Assembly: GCF_000090795.2 (NCBI RefSeq)
Contig: NW_003546359.1
Coordinates: forward strand, 11,816 to 75,256
DNA: 63,441 nt
DNA from: Amphimedon queenslandica
Taxonomy: Eukaryota; Porifera; Demospongiae; Haplosclerida; Niphatidae
Reading direction: 5' to 3'
Shown here: positions 11,367 to 25,800 of the stretch, piece after piece
Layout of the letters: every line of letters begins with the position of its first letter
Numbering within the stretch: position 1 is the first letter of the stretch
Translations under genes and position numbers: made by a program
The notes under the pieces: model-generated
Told to the model about the DNA's origin: nothing
The model's database searches: none
What the model saw: only the letters and a program-made list of their open reading frames with translations

Positions 11367-13687
11367 CTAACACTGGAACACAGAGGTTAGGAATGATTCA
11401 GCTCGGACATCATTAGGATTAGTGTGACGAATGTCCACTACATCATGGACACTGCTAAAGAGATCAGCAGAGTAAGGATAAACTGCTGACTGGGAGCAAC
11501 TACTACCGTAAAGTTTCAAGTCTCTCTCAGCCTGGACGTGAGTGATGACAACGTAAATAAGGTTCTGAGTGATGGGCTGGGTGGGCCCCCAGGACTGACC
11601 CAAACTGAGTATGACATTAGGACTCGGTGACATGGTGCGTCTGAGGGAATACTGCTCCAGGAGGTTACGGAACTGGACGTTGTAGTCAAATACCTTGACA
11701 CGACTCTCCCTCTCCAGGGGGGTACTCTGGTGGTAGTAGGAGGTGCCACAGAAGACGATACTCTTACAGAGAGGAGTCACAAAGACGTCATTGTCATGCA
11801 TCTCGACCAGTATACCACGAGTCATGGACTCCAGTATACCGTTAGCCTGTGGTATTGGGTGGGACTGCGGAAGGGAGACCTGCTCAGCCTCTAACGGTCC
11901 AAAATAAGACTCAAATCTTGCAGCTTGCTCATCATTGCTGGGTGGCTGGTAGTTTGGGCCATAGAAGAGCCGACAGCCTTTAGTACAAGAGACGGTCTTA
12001 CTGAGGACTGGCATGTTACCGTAATAGACAGTAACTGCAATCTGATTGGAGGACGGGGAGGGAGGGGTGAGGGGGGGAGAGTGAGGCAGGGGTGAGTTCT
12101 GGTCCAGGATGATGTTAATAAACTCATCGTCAGTCGTTGGAGCGGTAGTCATGACGCCAGGAACCCCTGGGGTACCCGAGTGATCGGTGGATACTGAGGG
12201 AATCCCACCACAAGATGGAGAGCCAGTGGAGTATAGCGACTGCTGCTGCTGCTGGACATCAATGGAGGAGGGAGGGGGGGAAGTGTGAGGGTGAGAGGGA
12301 GAGGGGACTGGGGAACAAGTAGGAGGATCAACTATTGAAAGAAAGAAATGTTAATAAACATATATCAATGGTTGTATTTCTCTTCTCTTACCTATTATTC
12401 CTCCTCCATAGCCGCTATCAGGTGATTCTTCTCTCCTAATGGCAGCAGCAGTGCTAACAGCTGCTCCGGAATAAGGAGGACACTGTTCGCTGCAGTTTGG
12501 TCTCCCCTGGGCCGGGACACTAGTTGGAGTCATGTGATGAGGGCTAGTGTAAGCAGCTGGTGTATAAGGAGTGGTGCAGTAATAACCGCCAACCTGTAAA
12601 TAAAAGGAAATTATGATAGCAGCGAGTATACAGATAAAAGCATAGTTTATCTTAATTAGATTAGGAGGGACAATCCCAGCTCTGTACTCCCCCCTCTAAT
12701 GCACAGGGACATGTGTTGGTCTCTCTTTAAAACATCAACAAAAACCAAAAACTAAACAAGAACACTTGTAATCTGATAGCATACCTCAGCCGAAGTCATG
12801 GTAACTGGCCCACTGCTCGATGGTATCCCTGCATATCCATGAGGTCTTAGTCCTTGAGCCTGATAATGGCTGACTGGAGGAAAGGACTCGGCTGCTAATG
12901 GAGCAGGCCATACGACCGATGGAATACTGGTAGCACCCATTAGGGTAGAGGCAGCTGGAGAGAGAGAGAGAGAGAAAGGATAAGTACATTAGACAGTCAT
13001 TAAATAAATTAACATGAAGGTAAGTAGGTGATAATTGGGGCTCGTTGCAAAAATACAAGAGAGAGAGAGGGGGGAGAGGGAGAGAGGGGGAGGAAGGAGA
13101 GAGGGGCAGAGGGTTCAAGTGTTACTCTCAGAGGGCAGTGGATTGTATAATACACTGATAACAATAACTATCATCAAATGGTGTCTCTAATGACAAACAG
13201 AGGCTGCCACAGCTAACTGACCTGCAGTGACCACAGGATACTGTGGATATGGCTCTGTCCCTGAGCTCCGAAGCGATCTCCTTCTCCTCTTGGGAGGTCT
13301 GGTCCTAGGCAGGACCTTGTAGACACGGCAGTCTTCTGTCTGGTAGTCCTTCAGCTCAAGGATATCTTTAAGACCGTTTATGGCACATCTAAAGTTTATC
13401 TTCCACACAGTGGGATCAGACTCGTCCCTGTACTTCCCAGAATGTATAGCCCATTCCTTGAAGAGGGCCGCATCCCTGTCTCGGTTGTAGCCCCTCTTCT
13501 TTGCATGGATCCAGGGAACCTTGAAGACTGTCTTCTCGGGGTCCATCCACTCCAGTCCAGGGAAGCGCCCACTGTTAATCATCCTAATGAGCCAGTCCCT
13601 CATCCTTTCAGGTCTCTCTGGTTCTTGTTCGTCTGCAGAGGAGCCGCTCCTGGTTGGCTGAGAAGGCGAGCCTGATTCGTTAGACAT
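11367..13687 (-). CDS. IRF: Interferon regulatory factor (IRF) transcription factor
   Basis: Four exons on the minus strand (13222-13687, 12785-12954, 12392-12593, 11367-12331) total 1803 nt, or 600 residues. Exon 1 encodes a complete IRF DNA-binding domain (about residues 28-145). All five signature tryptophans are present: MRDWLI, LEWMDP, VPWIHA, KEWAIH and TVWKIN. The basic patch RPPKRRRR follows. Exons 2-3 are a Pro/Ser/Tyr-rich linker. Exon 4 has a Gln run and then an IRF-association (MH2-like) domain starting near IAVTVYYGNMPV and including CRLFYGPNY and VKVFDYNVQFRNLLEQYSL. In vertebrates IRFs bind ISRE elements and drive interferon, immune or developmental genes; the target here is unknown. 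The start ATG at 13687 lies about 170 bp from a TATA-like box. An upstream in-frame ATG at 13729 would add 14 residues and is possible. Confidence 0.95.
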
Positions 13688-13853
13688 TTTGAAACGGATG
13701 AACTGCAATGTGGCTAATATTTCCTGCAAGAATGTGCCAAAGGGGCTAATCTAGCTGTCTTGTAGCGTGTTCCTTGTGCCTCAGTAAAAGCTACAAGCTA
13801 GCTTGCGTATTCTTTGGGTAAGTTTTTGCAGCTCCAGAAAGGAAGGAGTCCCT

Positions 13854-13890
13854 TTATATAAGAGCTACCTCCAATTTCTGAGCATGCGCA
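13854..13890 (-). promoter_or_regulatory. IRF promoter: TATA-like box, CCAAT and NRF1-like site
   Basis: Read on the minus strand, TATATAA occupies 13854-13860, 167 bp upstream of the IRF start codon. Just beyond are CCAAT on the plus strand (13871-13875) and GCATGCGCA (13882-13890), which matches the core of the palindromic NRF1 site. Spacing fits a TATA-directed start near 13825. Assignment as a promoter is inference. Confidence 0.5.
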
Positions 13891-14116
13891 GTAGAAAAAC
13901 CGCCAAGAGAACACACCCACCAAGTTATTAAATAACCAAAATTAATAACTAACAATAATAATAACATAACAGAAGCAAAGCAAAGGATTATTAGCATGTA
14001 TTATTATTATTATTATCAATTAATTATTATTATTATTATCATGATGGCCAAATAGCATAACGAGTTATATGAAAAGAAAGCAACGTCATTATTATTATTA
14101 TTATTATTATTACAGT

Positions 14117-14677
14117 TTATAGTTTAGGCCCGAGACTGGATGGACCCCAAGTAGGAGCTTTAGAGGTATTAGCCGGACCCCCTATAGCTGGAAATTCATC
14201 TCCCTCAGACCCGGACCAGGGGGCCCCCTTAACAACATAACCTGTACGAGACCCCTTGGCCGTATCTTCAAGCGGTTTTGCAGTACGTCTGGTGTATTGG
14301 TTCAAGAGATCCTGTTCCTCCTGCTTCTCAATGACATCCTGCATCTAATGGAGGAGGAGAGAAGGAACAGTAACACCACAGGCTAGCCTTGCTATAATGG
14401 ACACTGTGTCTCTGTTATACAGAGGTGTCCTTTATGTGGAGGTTATTTTACACAGTAAGGAATGTAATTGGTACACTAGGTGCTGTCCGTTAAATGGAGG
14501 TGTACGCTATAGAGAGTGTCCATTAAGAGAGACTATACTTACGTATTCCTCAGCTAAGAGCAGTAAATGTTCTTTGGCATCTTCAACATTCTCCTCAAGA
14601 CCAGTTACCGTGACAACAGACCCAGTCTTGTCTTTAGGAAATCGAATCGTGACATTGAAATTCTCCATAACCTAAAC

Positions 14678-14743
<66 letters not shown>

Positions 14744-14856
14744 TAAATTTATTGTTAATACTTTAGCAACAGCTTTTCCCTTAGCTCCAATCAATCTACT
14801 GTGGACTCTGTGGTCTATATCCAATTCATCAGTGATCTGCTCCTCCTATAAATAAC

Positions 14857-14924
<68 letters not shown>

Positions 14925-17900
14925 GAGGATAATCACAATACGCATGTACACGTAATACTTGAGGTATTAAATAATAATGATTATTAATAATAATGTGTTT
15001 ATGTAATGGATGCCAATGGCGTTTGAATGAGATTATGCAGCTGCTATCCAAACACTGTTTCACATTTATATACACAAATAGCTGGAATACCTTCACAGAA
15101 CAAAAGAATGCACACACATACAATACTGAATGTAACAAGATCAGTAAAACAAAACCTCCACATAAAGGACAACTCTGCATAACAGAGAAACTATCTTGTC
15201 CCAAAGTGTCCGTTATAGCAAGGCTAGTCTGTGTTCATAAAAGGGTGAATCTTGTTATTTTAATCAGCAAAACTTTCAAATTCCAACATAACCGACTCAC
15301 ACCCAATTCATGCTAAAGCCAAACCAATTAATTAATAATGTATAATTACACAAGAACAGTTCTACAGTGTAGTCTCTTTATTAAGGACACCATTGGGCCC
15401 ACACTACCTGTCCTTAATACATGTACAGTGTAGCCTCTTTATCAAGGACACCATTGGGCCCACACTACCTGTCCTTAATACATGTACAGTGTAGCCTCTT
15501 TATTAAGGACACCATTGGGCCCACACTACCTGTCCTTAATACATGTACAGTTTAGTCTCTTTATTAAGGACACCATTGGGCCCACACTACCTGTCCTTAA
15601 TACATGTACAGTGTAGCCTCTTTATCAAGGACACCATTGGGCCCACACTACCTGTCCTTAATACATGTACAGTGTAGCCTCTTCATTAAGGACACCATTG
15701 GGCCCACACTGCCTGTCCTTAATACATGTACAGTGTAGCCTCTTTATTAAGGACACCATTGGGCCCACACTACCTGTCCTTAATACATGTACAGTGTAGC
15801 CTCTTTATTAAGGACACCATTGGGCCCACACTACCTGTCCTTAATACATGTACAGTGTAGTCTCTTTATTAAGGACACCATTGGGCCCACACTACCTGTC
15901 CTTAATACATGTACAGTGTAGTCTCTTTATTAAGGACACCATTGGGCCCACACTACCTGTCCTTAATACATGTACAGTGTAGCCTCTTTATTAAGGACAC
16001 CATTGGGCCCACACTACCTGTCCTTAATACATGTACAGTGTAGCCTCTTTATCAAGGACACCATTGGGCCCACACTACCTGTCCTTAATACATGTACAGT
16101 GTAGCCTCTTTATTAAGGACACCATTGGGCCCACACTACCTGTCCTTAATACATGTACAGTGTAGCCTCTTTATTAAGGACACCATTGGGCCCACACTAC
16201 TTGTCCTTAATACATGTACAGTGTAGCCTCTTTAGTAAGGACACCATTGGGCCCACACTACCTGTCCTTAATACATGTACAGTGTAGCCTCTTTAGTAAG
16301 GACACCATTGGGCCCACACTACTTGTCCTTAATACATGTACAGTGTAGCCTCTTTATTAAGGACACCATTGGGCCCACACTACCTGTCCTTAGTACAGAG
16401 GTGTCCTCATTTCAGAGGTATAGGCTTGTACCAATTGGGACATTACAAAATGTCCTCATTATAAAGGTGTCCTCATTTAAAAGGTTAAGGCTACACGTGT
16501 GGCTAAAGTCCATTTGTTAATTGGGTAGACTAAAGCAGCTGTGGTTGATATTCAAATGATCCTCTCAGTGTACTTAGGGTCCAGTGATAGTGTCTTTAGG
16601 CACATTGAGAGAGTGTTAATGGCAGCTATCAAGTTTACAACAATAACAACATAATTAAACTGCTCTAGCAATAATAATAATAATAATAATAACGATATAC
16701 CACCTGCTAACTCTGACTCCCAATTTTTCAATTTTTCCCTACAATGTTGCTGCTAATAAATGTACATGTACACTATATGTACAGTGACCAGTGTGTGTGT
16801 GTGTCTGGAGGTGAGTATCAGTAATGTAATACCTGAGTCCCTTGATATCTGCCCTCAGCTTCACCTCAAGCAGATATCTCAGTCCTCAGGTATTACATTA
16901 CTAATACACACACACACACACACCTCCAGACAGGTACAGGTACAGTGTAATCATAAGTACATGTGGGGTGGGGTGGGGTGCTTCAGATGTGGGTATTATA
17001 TAATCATATATATTAATAAACACAACAAACAAATTACTTAAATATACAACATCTGAACCACCCACACACATAAAGACACACGCACTGGCCAGTACATGTA
17101 CATGTACATGTACATGTAGCAAGACCTTATTAATCTTTCATTGATGAGTTGAAGGTATCCATCATTACTGTACAGACTAGCCTTGCTATAATGGACACTG
17201 TGTCTCTGTTATACAGAGGTGTCCTTTATGTGGAGGTTATTTTATACAGTAAGGAATGTAATTGGTACACTAGGTGCTGTCCGTCCATTAAGAGAGGCTA
17301 TACTGTAGGATACAGACATCAAGTGTTCCCCCATTCTCTCCAGAGAGAGGCCTGAGCTGATAAAAGTTGATAAAATTACGGACTGATACTGATAAAGTGA
17401 CAGTAATTAGGTTTCAGTTTGATTCCTCAAAGGACAGTAAAGGACATAAGGAGAATTGATAAGATAAATATTAGTATACTGGGATATACTGGGATATACT
17501 GAGAATGTTAACGGTATTTGCTAAAGCTGTCAATAAAGTGTCAAGTTTATGTTAGGGCAATGAAATATAACACTTTGTTATACTGAGATGTACATGTACA
17601 TGTACATGTAGCGAAATATGTACAGGGATATACTGAGTTATACTAAGATATACTGACCAGTTCCCTGACAATCCTCAGTATGGCTTCTTTGGCAGAATGG
17701 ACCTGATGCTCGTAACCTATGATTGTAATCTCATCAGACTTGGCATGATCCTTCTCTGGCATTTGAATGCGGACTCCATTATCATCTCTGATCTTGTTAA
17801 TGGTCGCTCCTCTTCGCCCAATAATGTTAGGGTGATGCTTCTGGGCCACTTTAATAACTTCAGTATAACTACGCAACTCCTAGGGATAGAATAAATAGAA

Positions 17901-20900
17901 TATATATGGTATTATACAGAGATATACATCTACATGTACTTATTTTTTGAGGTGATTTCGATCAAAACTAAAAATTTTAAAGTTGCTCAAAATTGGGCCA
18001 AAGTTCCTGTACTATAGTACAGGAACTTTGGACTAATTTCACTAAAATTGAAAAGTAGAGAATTCCTCAATTTCATTACATTTTCTGATGTACATTTTCT
18101 TAAGCTTCAGTTTATCATTCAACCATCAGTAGTACTACAGTGCCAATAGGTTGCAATGATAATGAAGTTCTAATTCATGACATACATGTACATGTACACT
18201 ATCAAGGTGATATAATATACATGTACATGTACATGTACAGTATTTCCTCTTTGTTTCCACTTCCAAATGCACCATCACACATCAACACACTGTGCTGACA
18301 GTAGTACTAACACACTGTACTGACAGTAGTACTAACATACATCAGTACATTAAACTCTCTCTCTCTCTCTTACCCGCTCCTCCTTCTCTGCCTCCAGTTC
18401 AAGGACCCTGTTCTCAAGGACATGTTTTGCCTCCTCACAGTTCTGTGCTGTACCATAAATTGATATCCTGTCATCCTGCAGTTCAGGACGAGGGACTTCA
18501 ACTTGAACGTGATACTTATCAGCCAGTGACCGTATGTCCTGCCCCCTGGTACCCACAATGTACCGGTGGTATTCAATCGGTACGCTGATGTATATAGTAA
18601 CTGGAATGAGATCCTAATTGAGAAAGAAAATAATAATAATAACAATATAGAACAGCCTCTATATAATGGACACTGTGTCTCTGTTATACAGAGGTGTCCT
18701 TTATGTGGAGGTTATTTTATACAGTAAGGAATGTAATTGGTACACTAGGTGCTGTCCGTTAAATGGAGGTGTACGCTACAGAGAGTGTCCATTAAGAGAG
18801 AGACTATACTGTATACATTTAATGTATCAATAGTCAGTCAGGCAGTCAGTCAGGCAGGCAGACTTTGCTTGTACTTAATTATTAATAATTGAAATGATAC
18901 CGTCTGGTCTGCACTTTAATTAGAAACATATACTATTGATGTGATACCAAATATGGTAATAGGATACACGAATAATTAATGAGGGATGAGGGTACTTCCA
19001 GTTCATAAATAAAATAATAATTAATAATAATGAACGGGTTAATTAATCTACAAATAAGGCTATAGGGTTACAATGTACATACTGGGATAAATAGCAACTT
19101 GCTACATTAAAACTTGACATTTTGAACTATCTTAATTGTCTTTAAAATGGAGGCGTACGCTATAGAGAGTGTCCATTAAGAGAGACTATACTGTATCATT
19201 AGTAGATTAGTGTGTATTAGTACATGTACAGTACGTGTGTGTCTATTAGTAGGAGTAATAGTAGGGGTAAGTGTGTGTGTGTGTGTGTGCTTTGTGGTTA
19301 GTGGAGGATGTACTTTAGACACTATAGGAAGCACGAGGTGAGAAGCTAATAAAAATATTTATTAAATTATAATTATAATCTACACCCTGGACCTGGAGTA
19401 CATGTACAGGGTCTATGGTCTAATTCATTGAGAATATTCTTGTCTCCCTCCCTCCCTCACTCTCTCTCTTTTCTAACTGGGTCTGTTTGTTATTCTATTC
19501 CGTCTATTTATCATAATAAGATCAGTATTGTTTTTATTATACAATATGTACATGTACGTTTTCATATTATTTTTGATTTATTTTTACGCATGAACACTGC
19601 CATATTTATTTATTTATTTTCTGTTTGGCAATTACAACAAGCACACACTCCAAGGTACATGTCATGAATATTAATAGTTTGAATTGACCAATCAGATTGG
19701 AGGGCAAGTACTTCTTATTTCACTTATAAACTTACAGAAAAATGGAAAACTAAATAAAAGTAAAATATCACTCTCTATAGTGTACACCTCCATTTAACGG
19801 ACAGCACCTAGTGTACCAATTACATTCCTTACTGTATAAAATAACCTCCACATAAAGGACACCTCTGTATAACAGAGCCATGTTATTATTATTGTTATTG
19901 ATGGACTGGGTCTGGATAGACAGTACTACTCCTTATATGGTATGAAGGAATAACTTCCTTGTTATGGTAGAATGTTGTATACATGTACATACGCATCATA
20001 ATTAATAATAATTAACATCATCAATTATTATAATTATTATAATACATGTACATGAACATGTGGAACAGTGGAAGTAAAAAATTACCAAAAAGGGAGAAAG
20101 GGAGAGAGAGATTGATTCTCTTAAGTGGATACACATGTATGTACATGTACATGTAGTTTTGTGGTCATTACATAAAAGGAAGGAGCTGATAAATAAATGG
20201 AGGAAAAGGATATCTTTAATATTATAAAAATACCACTTGTGGTCATGCCACATAATCCCCACCACCACCCAACCCTAAATGTACTTGATACCAGTATACA
20301 TATACCTCTACCTCGACATACATGTACATGTACATGTATATGTATGCCACCTACTTATTGGACATGTTTATAAAGCCCCTTCAACCCACTGGACTTCCTT
20401 TAACAACTAATACTGGACCATGTACCATGTACTCCAGTACTGGGTGCTTCATCAGTAATGAAAAGATGAGAATTCTCTATTTTTATAATGTTTTCTGATG
20501 CATATACATGTACTTATGTAGCATATAAAGTTTGAGCTGATTCTGATTAAATTTGGATTTTTCTACGAATGTTTAAAGTTGCTCTGAAATTGGGTCAAAG
20601 TCCCTGTATAGTAGAGGGACGTTGGGCCAAATTTCACCAAAATTAAAAAGTAAAAAACTCTCCATTTTCTGATAGATACATGAGCTTATGTTGTGTACAG
20701 GTTGTGGTGTACAAGGAAACAAGATAATGATTATCATAAATAAATTATTATGACTACTAATATCAATACATGATAACCAATACATGTACAGTACTGATGA
20801 ACCATTGATATATATGTACATGTATAGACATAATTAATAATAACCCAAATCATTACTTATAATCAATTAATACATTAATACTGATCCTTACCAGTAGTGC

Positions 20901-21845
20901 TTTCTTAGCGTTGTCACAGTTTTCCTGACGTCCAGAGATAAGAATAATATCACGAGGATCAGAATCACTGGCCATGCCTCCTTCATCATCCTAATTAACA
21001 ATTATTATTTATTTATTATAACATAATAATAATTATTTTTCCTAGTATTACTTCTTCACTGCTTTGTTTCAATGCTAATGTTACTATTGATACTAATACA
21101 GTACAATACAGTTAGTATGTGTTGATAGTGTAATGTAGTGTAGTATAAAGTAAGGTCAGGATGTGCTTCCTTCATCTACCATAACAAACTAACAAGTGAT
21201 GAAATGATAATAATGTCATTAATAACAATCAGTAGTAACTGTATATCTTCAATGCTGAAACATAGCTACTAACACATACAGGTCTACAGTATCTATAAAC
21301 CCATAAATGATGGAAACTGGCTTCATGAATTAGGGACAACATAGTTATCATCATCATCATCATTATTATTATTATTTACTTTATCTCCATCTTGTTGTTG
21401 GTGTTGTTGTTGTTGTTTATCAGGGAACTTGATGGTCACGTTATATTCCTGAGTGACGGCCTGGACGTTGGATCCCTTAGGCCCGAGGATACTCCTATGC
21501 TTCTTATGAGGAATAGAACACTCTACAGTGACCTGGGCCTCCTAATGGAGGGGGGGAGGGAGGGTATGGTCATGGTCACCTTTAGCAATGTGTGATCTAC
21601 TGCTACTCGACATATTGGTCACAATGGATAAGAAATGTTTGGGACTGGTTAGTGCTCTTTAATTAGAAAGGCATTCCAATACATTAAGCATATAATTAAT
21701 CACCAGTGCACCAGTACAGACCAGTGCCTGTGCATTATACAATGTACATGTACACTGTATGATGAGGGAAAGTTGGGACAGGAAATAAGGTCATTATATA
21801 ATAGACAATATGGCTAGGCATCTTGCACATTAACAAATAAATGAA

Positions 21846-21876
<31 letters not shown>

Positions 21877-21975
21877 ATGAATGAATGACATAAACTTACC
21901 AACTCTTCAATGACTTCAGCAATTGCTTGTTTAGCTCCTTCAACACACTGTTTAGCACCTGAAATATACAATGAC

Positions 21976-22033
<58 letters not shown>

Positions 22034-22780
22034 TCATTAGTATACACGTTACCTTTAATTGTGACTTTATCAGATGATGTACCAGCACGAGGAAAAGTGA
22101 TCATAACGCCTCCGTTCTCATCTGATATCTCATGAATCAACTGAGGGGGAGAGAGAGAGAGAGAGGGAGAGAGAGAGAGAGGGAGAGAGAGGAGACCGTT
22201 AAATTATTATTATTATTTACCCAAACAATAGTTGTGAATGTTCAAAAAACACCTCAGAAATCACACAATTGTCAGATATTTATTATTCATTTCAGTTTAT
22301 TGATATTTGTCATACAGACACTTCACTGTATGATAAATAAAGGAAGCATTAAATTGATAATAGAAAATTGACAACATGTACCTGCACATTCCAACCAACC
22401 AAACTCTCTCTCTATCCATCCTTTCCCTTCTCCTGACCAAACCTTTTATTCCCCTAAACCCTTTCTCCCACAAGTACATGTACATGTACATGTATATAAT
22501 AATGAAGGGGTTTTACATGAGAGGTGATTGTGGTTACCACTTCACATAAACACATCAAACTAAATATACCACAAGAATTATCACAATAATAATAACAATT
22601 ACCATCAATACATGAAGTACATTATATACAGCATAAGAACATACATTTACAGTATAAGTACTAGTGACCAGTGACCAGTGTGTCTGGAGGTGAGTATCAG
22701 TAATGTAATACCCGAATCCCTTGATATCTGCCCTCAGCTTCACCTCAAGCAGATATCTCAGTCCTCAGGTATTACATTAC

Positions 22781-22824
<44 letters not shown>

Positions 22825-25800
22825 CCAGGCTAGTCATGTACAGTGTAGGCTGGTTCATGTAGAGTGATAGTATTGATAGGTGACATTTAGTAAATTATTA
22901 ATAAAATTCCCCAAAGAAATATTATCACTTAATATAAGATACACAGAGACACTCCATAATAATAATAATGATAAATCAATTAAAGCATAATATACAGTAT
23001 GTGATCAATTACACACTCATAATTCAATGTATTGTATTATTTAATAGACAAAAAATACCCTAAAATCTCAGAGAGTATACATGTACATCAATACATGTCC
23101 ATCATGAGATGGTGTTTGTGGTTTTACCATGAAAGAGTTGAGTAGGGAATTAATAACACTTGACAGTAACTAGTTTTGAAAACAAGTTATACCAGTAACA
23201 ATAATAGGACAATACAGAATTGGGAGACAATGGTTGAAAATAAGTAAAACAAAGAAGTGCCATGGTACCCTATAGAGAATAGACTAAGAAATACAATATA
23301 CAGTGTAGCCTCTCTTAATGGACACTCTCTATAGCGTACACCTCCATTTAACGGACAGCACCTAGTGTACCAATTACATTCCTTACTGTATAAAATAACC
23401 TCCACATAAAGGACACCTCTGTATAACAGAGACACTTTCAAAGTGTCCATTACAGCAAGGCTAGCCTGTACATGTATACACAATAAGGTCTACCTATTAT
23501 TGTTATCATTTACTACAGACAGACAGGCAGGCAGGCAGGCAGTGAGTATGGAGTGACTGGTTTGGCAGATACTGTGCAGTATACAATTGTTTCATTTGTT
23601 TGTAAGCCAAAATAAATGGACATGTAGTAGCAAATAAACAAAGACATTCCAAATTAATACTACAAATAATAATAATAACAATAATAACAATACTATCAAA
23701 AATTGTTAAGAGAGAATTTTCAATTTTTATTACACAACTTATGGTACTTTTAAAAGCACCAAAAGTACTTTAAATTTTGGTCTTAACAGTGCCAATGGAA
23801 GAGCTTTCAGAACTAAAGCTTAATTGTACTAATTACCAGCTCATGAATAATTCATGAGGCAGAGCGCCTGGACTACAGTCCCAACTGAAAATACATTCAA
23901 AAAATAGAAAAATAAATAAAAGATGTTTATTATATGCTGAAAGAGTGTGAAAGTTAACAAATAAATACTAACAAATAGGACCAGTTGAAAGTGAGAGAAA
24001 TGACCTCGTGATAACATGACAACTGACACAAGATACACAAGAACAATAGGAAGGACAAACAAGACACGTTGGACTGAGAATAGAATAAAGAGAGAGAACA
24101 TCCACAATGCACTGGTAAACACTAACACTGTAGTAGTAGCTGTATCGGAAAACATGTAACCGTGTACTATAGTACAGGGACTTTGGAGCAACTTTTAAAA
24201 ATCATAAAAAATCCAAACTTGAACAGAATCAGTTCAAACTTTCTACACAGCATAAGTACATGTATATGTATCAAGAAATGTAATAAAAATGGAGAACTCT
24301 CTCCATTTCATCCTTGATACCAAAGACCCTGTACCTGTACTGGTAGGTGGTTAAATGATGTAAGTTTATAGAGGAACCTACATGAAGCTGGTGGGGGAGG
24401 GGCTACCCCCTTCATGGTTAGTTAAAAATATATTTATTAATATTTATTATTATTATAAATAGTTCATAGTCCAGTCTGTGGGTGATACTGAATAAATTAA
24501 TTATATTCATCATAAAAACTGTAGAGACAAAATACAATAATAACAATAGAAAATGAAAATAATAACATTAATTATAATATTAATATTAATATTACTTTAT
24601 TATTTTTAAGAGTCTGTCTGCGTATACACAACCTGAAGTCTAAACTTAAAGATATACATGTACACATACATGTACCTAATACATGTATAGTTGTATACAT
24701 TTAGGTACAGCTAAAGGTCAGTATATTTTGATGGTTTGTCTGGTATATACAGCAAGCATTTTCTAAAGAGAATCATTCATTACCAACAGCTCCCCCCCCT
24801 CTACTGTACACATGTACTGTACCTAATGTAAGGTTGGACTGGTATATTCAACCTAATATCAACTGCGGTGAGAATGGTAAACTTTCAGGACAGTTTCCAA
24901 AATCAATTAAACAAATGGAATTGTACATGTACATGTACACGTGTAGTAGAAAAAGAGAGAAATTTGTTCCTAATATACAGCACGTGTACATGTACAGTAA
25001 GGAACTTTATTCATTTTTTCAAGATCTTCCTTTACACTTCTAATTTTAGCTAATTTCCACCTCAAAGCAGGCGACAGGTTTCAATTCTTAATAGTGCCAG
25101 TGTGTTGTGTTAGTGTGTTGGTATACAACTTACTTGTCCCCTTCGCTGTACAAAGTGACGGTGATACTTACTGTCTACCATCACCTCATCTTCAGTAACA
25201 TTATCCTACAAACAAACAACAAACAAACAAACAAATAAATAAATAAATAAATAAATAAGAACCTTACCAAGTCTTTAATCAGTTTGCTGAGGTGTTCCTT
25301 GACTGCAGTCACATTCTCTTTGGTTCCAATGATAGTAACAATACTGGAGTCATCACCGGACCCCTTCTGGGGGAACAGGACCCTTGCGCTAAACTGGGAC
25401 CGTATTTTACGAATCTTGGAGCCCCCCTTCCCAATGAGGAACTTGTGATACTCGTGGGAGCAGGTCAGTTCCTCAGTGTAGTTCTCAATGGCGTGTTGGG
25501 CTGCCATCTCCAGCAGCATAGCCTTTGCTTTATTGACGTCTTCCTTAGGACCATGAAGCTGGACCTCATCACTAGTGCTGTCACTGGAATAGGAAACAAT
25601 ATTTAAATACTGTTTTTAATAATAATTTAAATACTGTTTTTAATAATAATTTAAATACTGTTTTTAATAATAATTTAAATACTGTTTTTAATAATAATTT
25701 AAATACTGTTTTTAATAATAATTTAAATACTGTTTTTAATAATAATTTAAATACTGTTTTTAATAATAATTTAAATACTGTTTTTAATAATAATTTTAAT

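Noticed and set aside
15367..16400. Regular array resembling a CRISPR
   Set aside because: The units are the same throughout with no unique spacers, and the genome is clearly eukaryotic with introns. It is a minisatellite.
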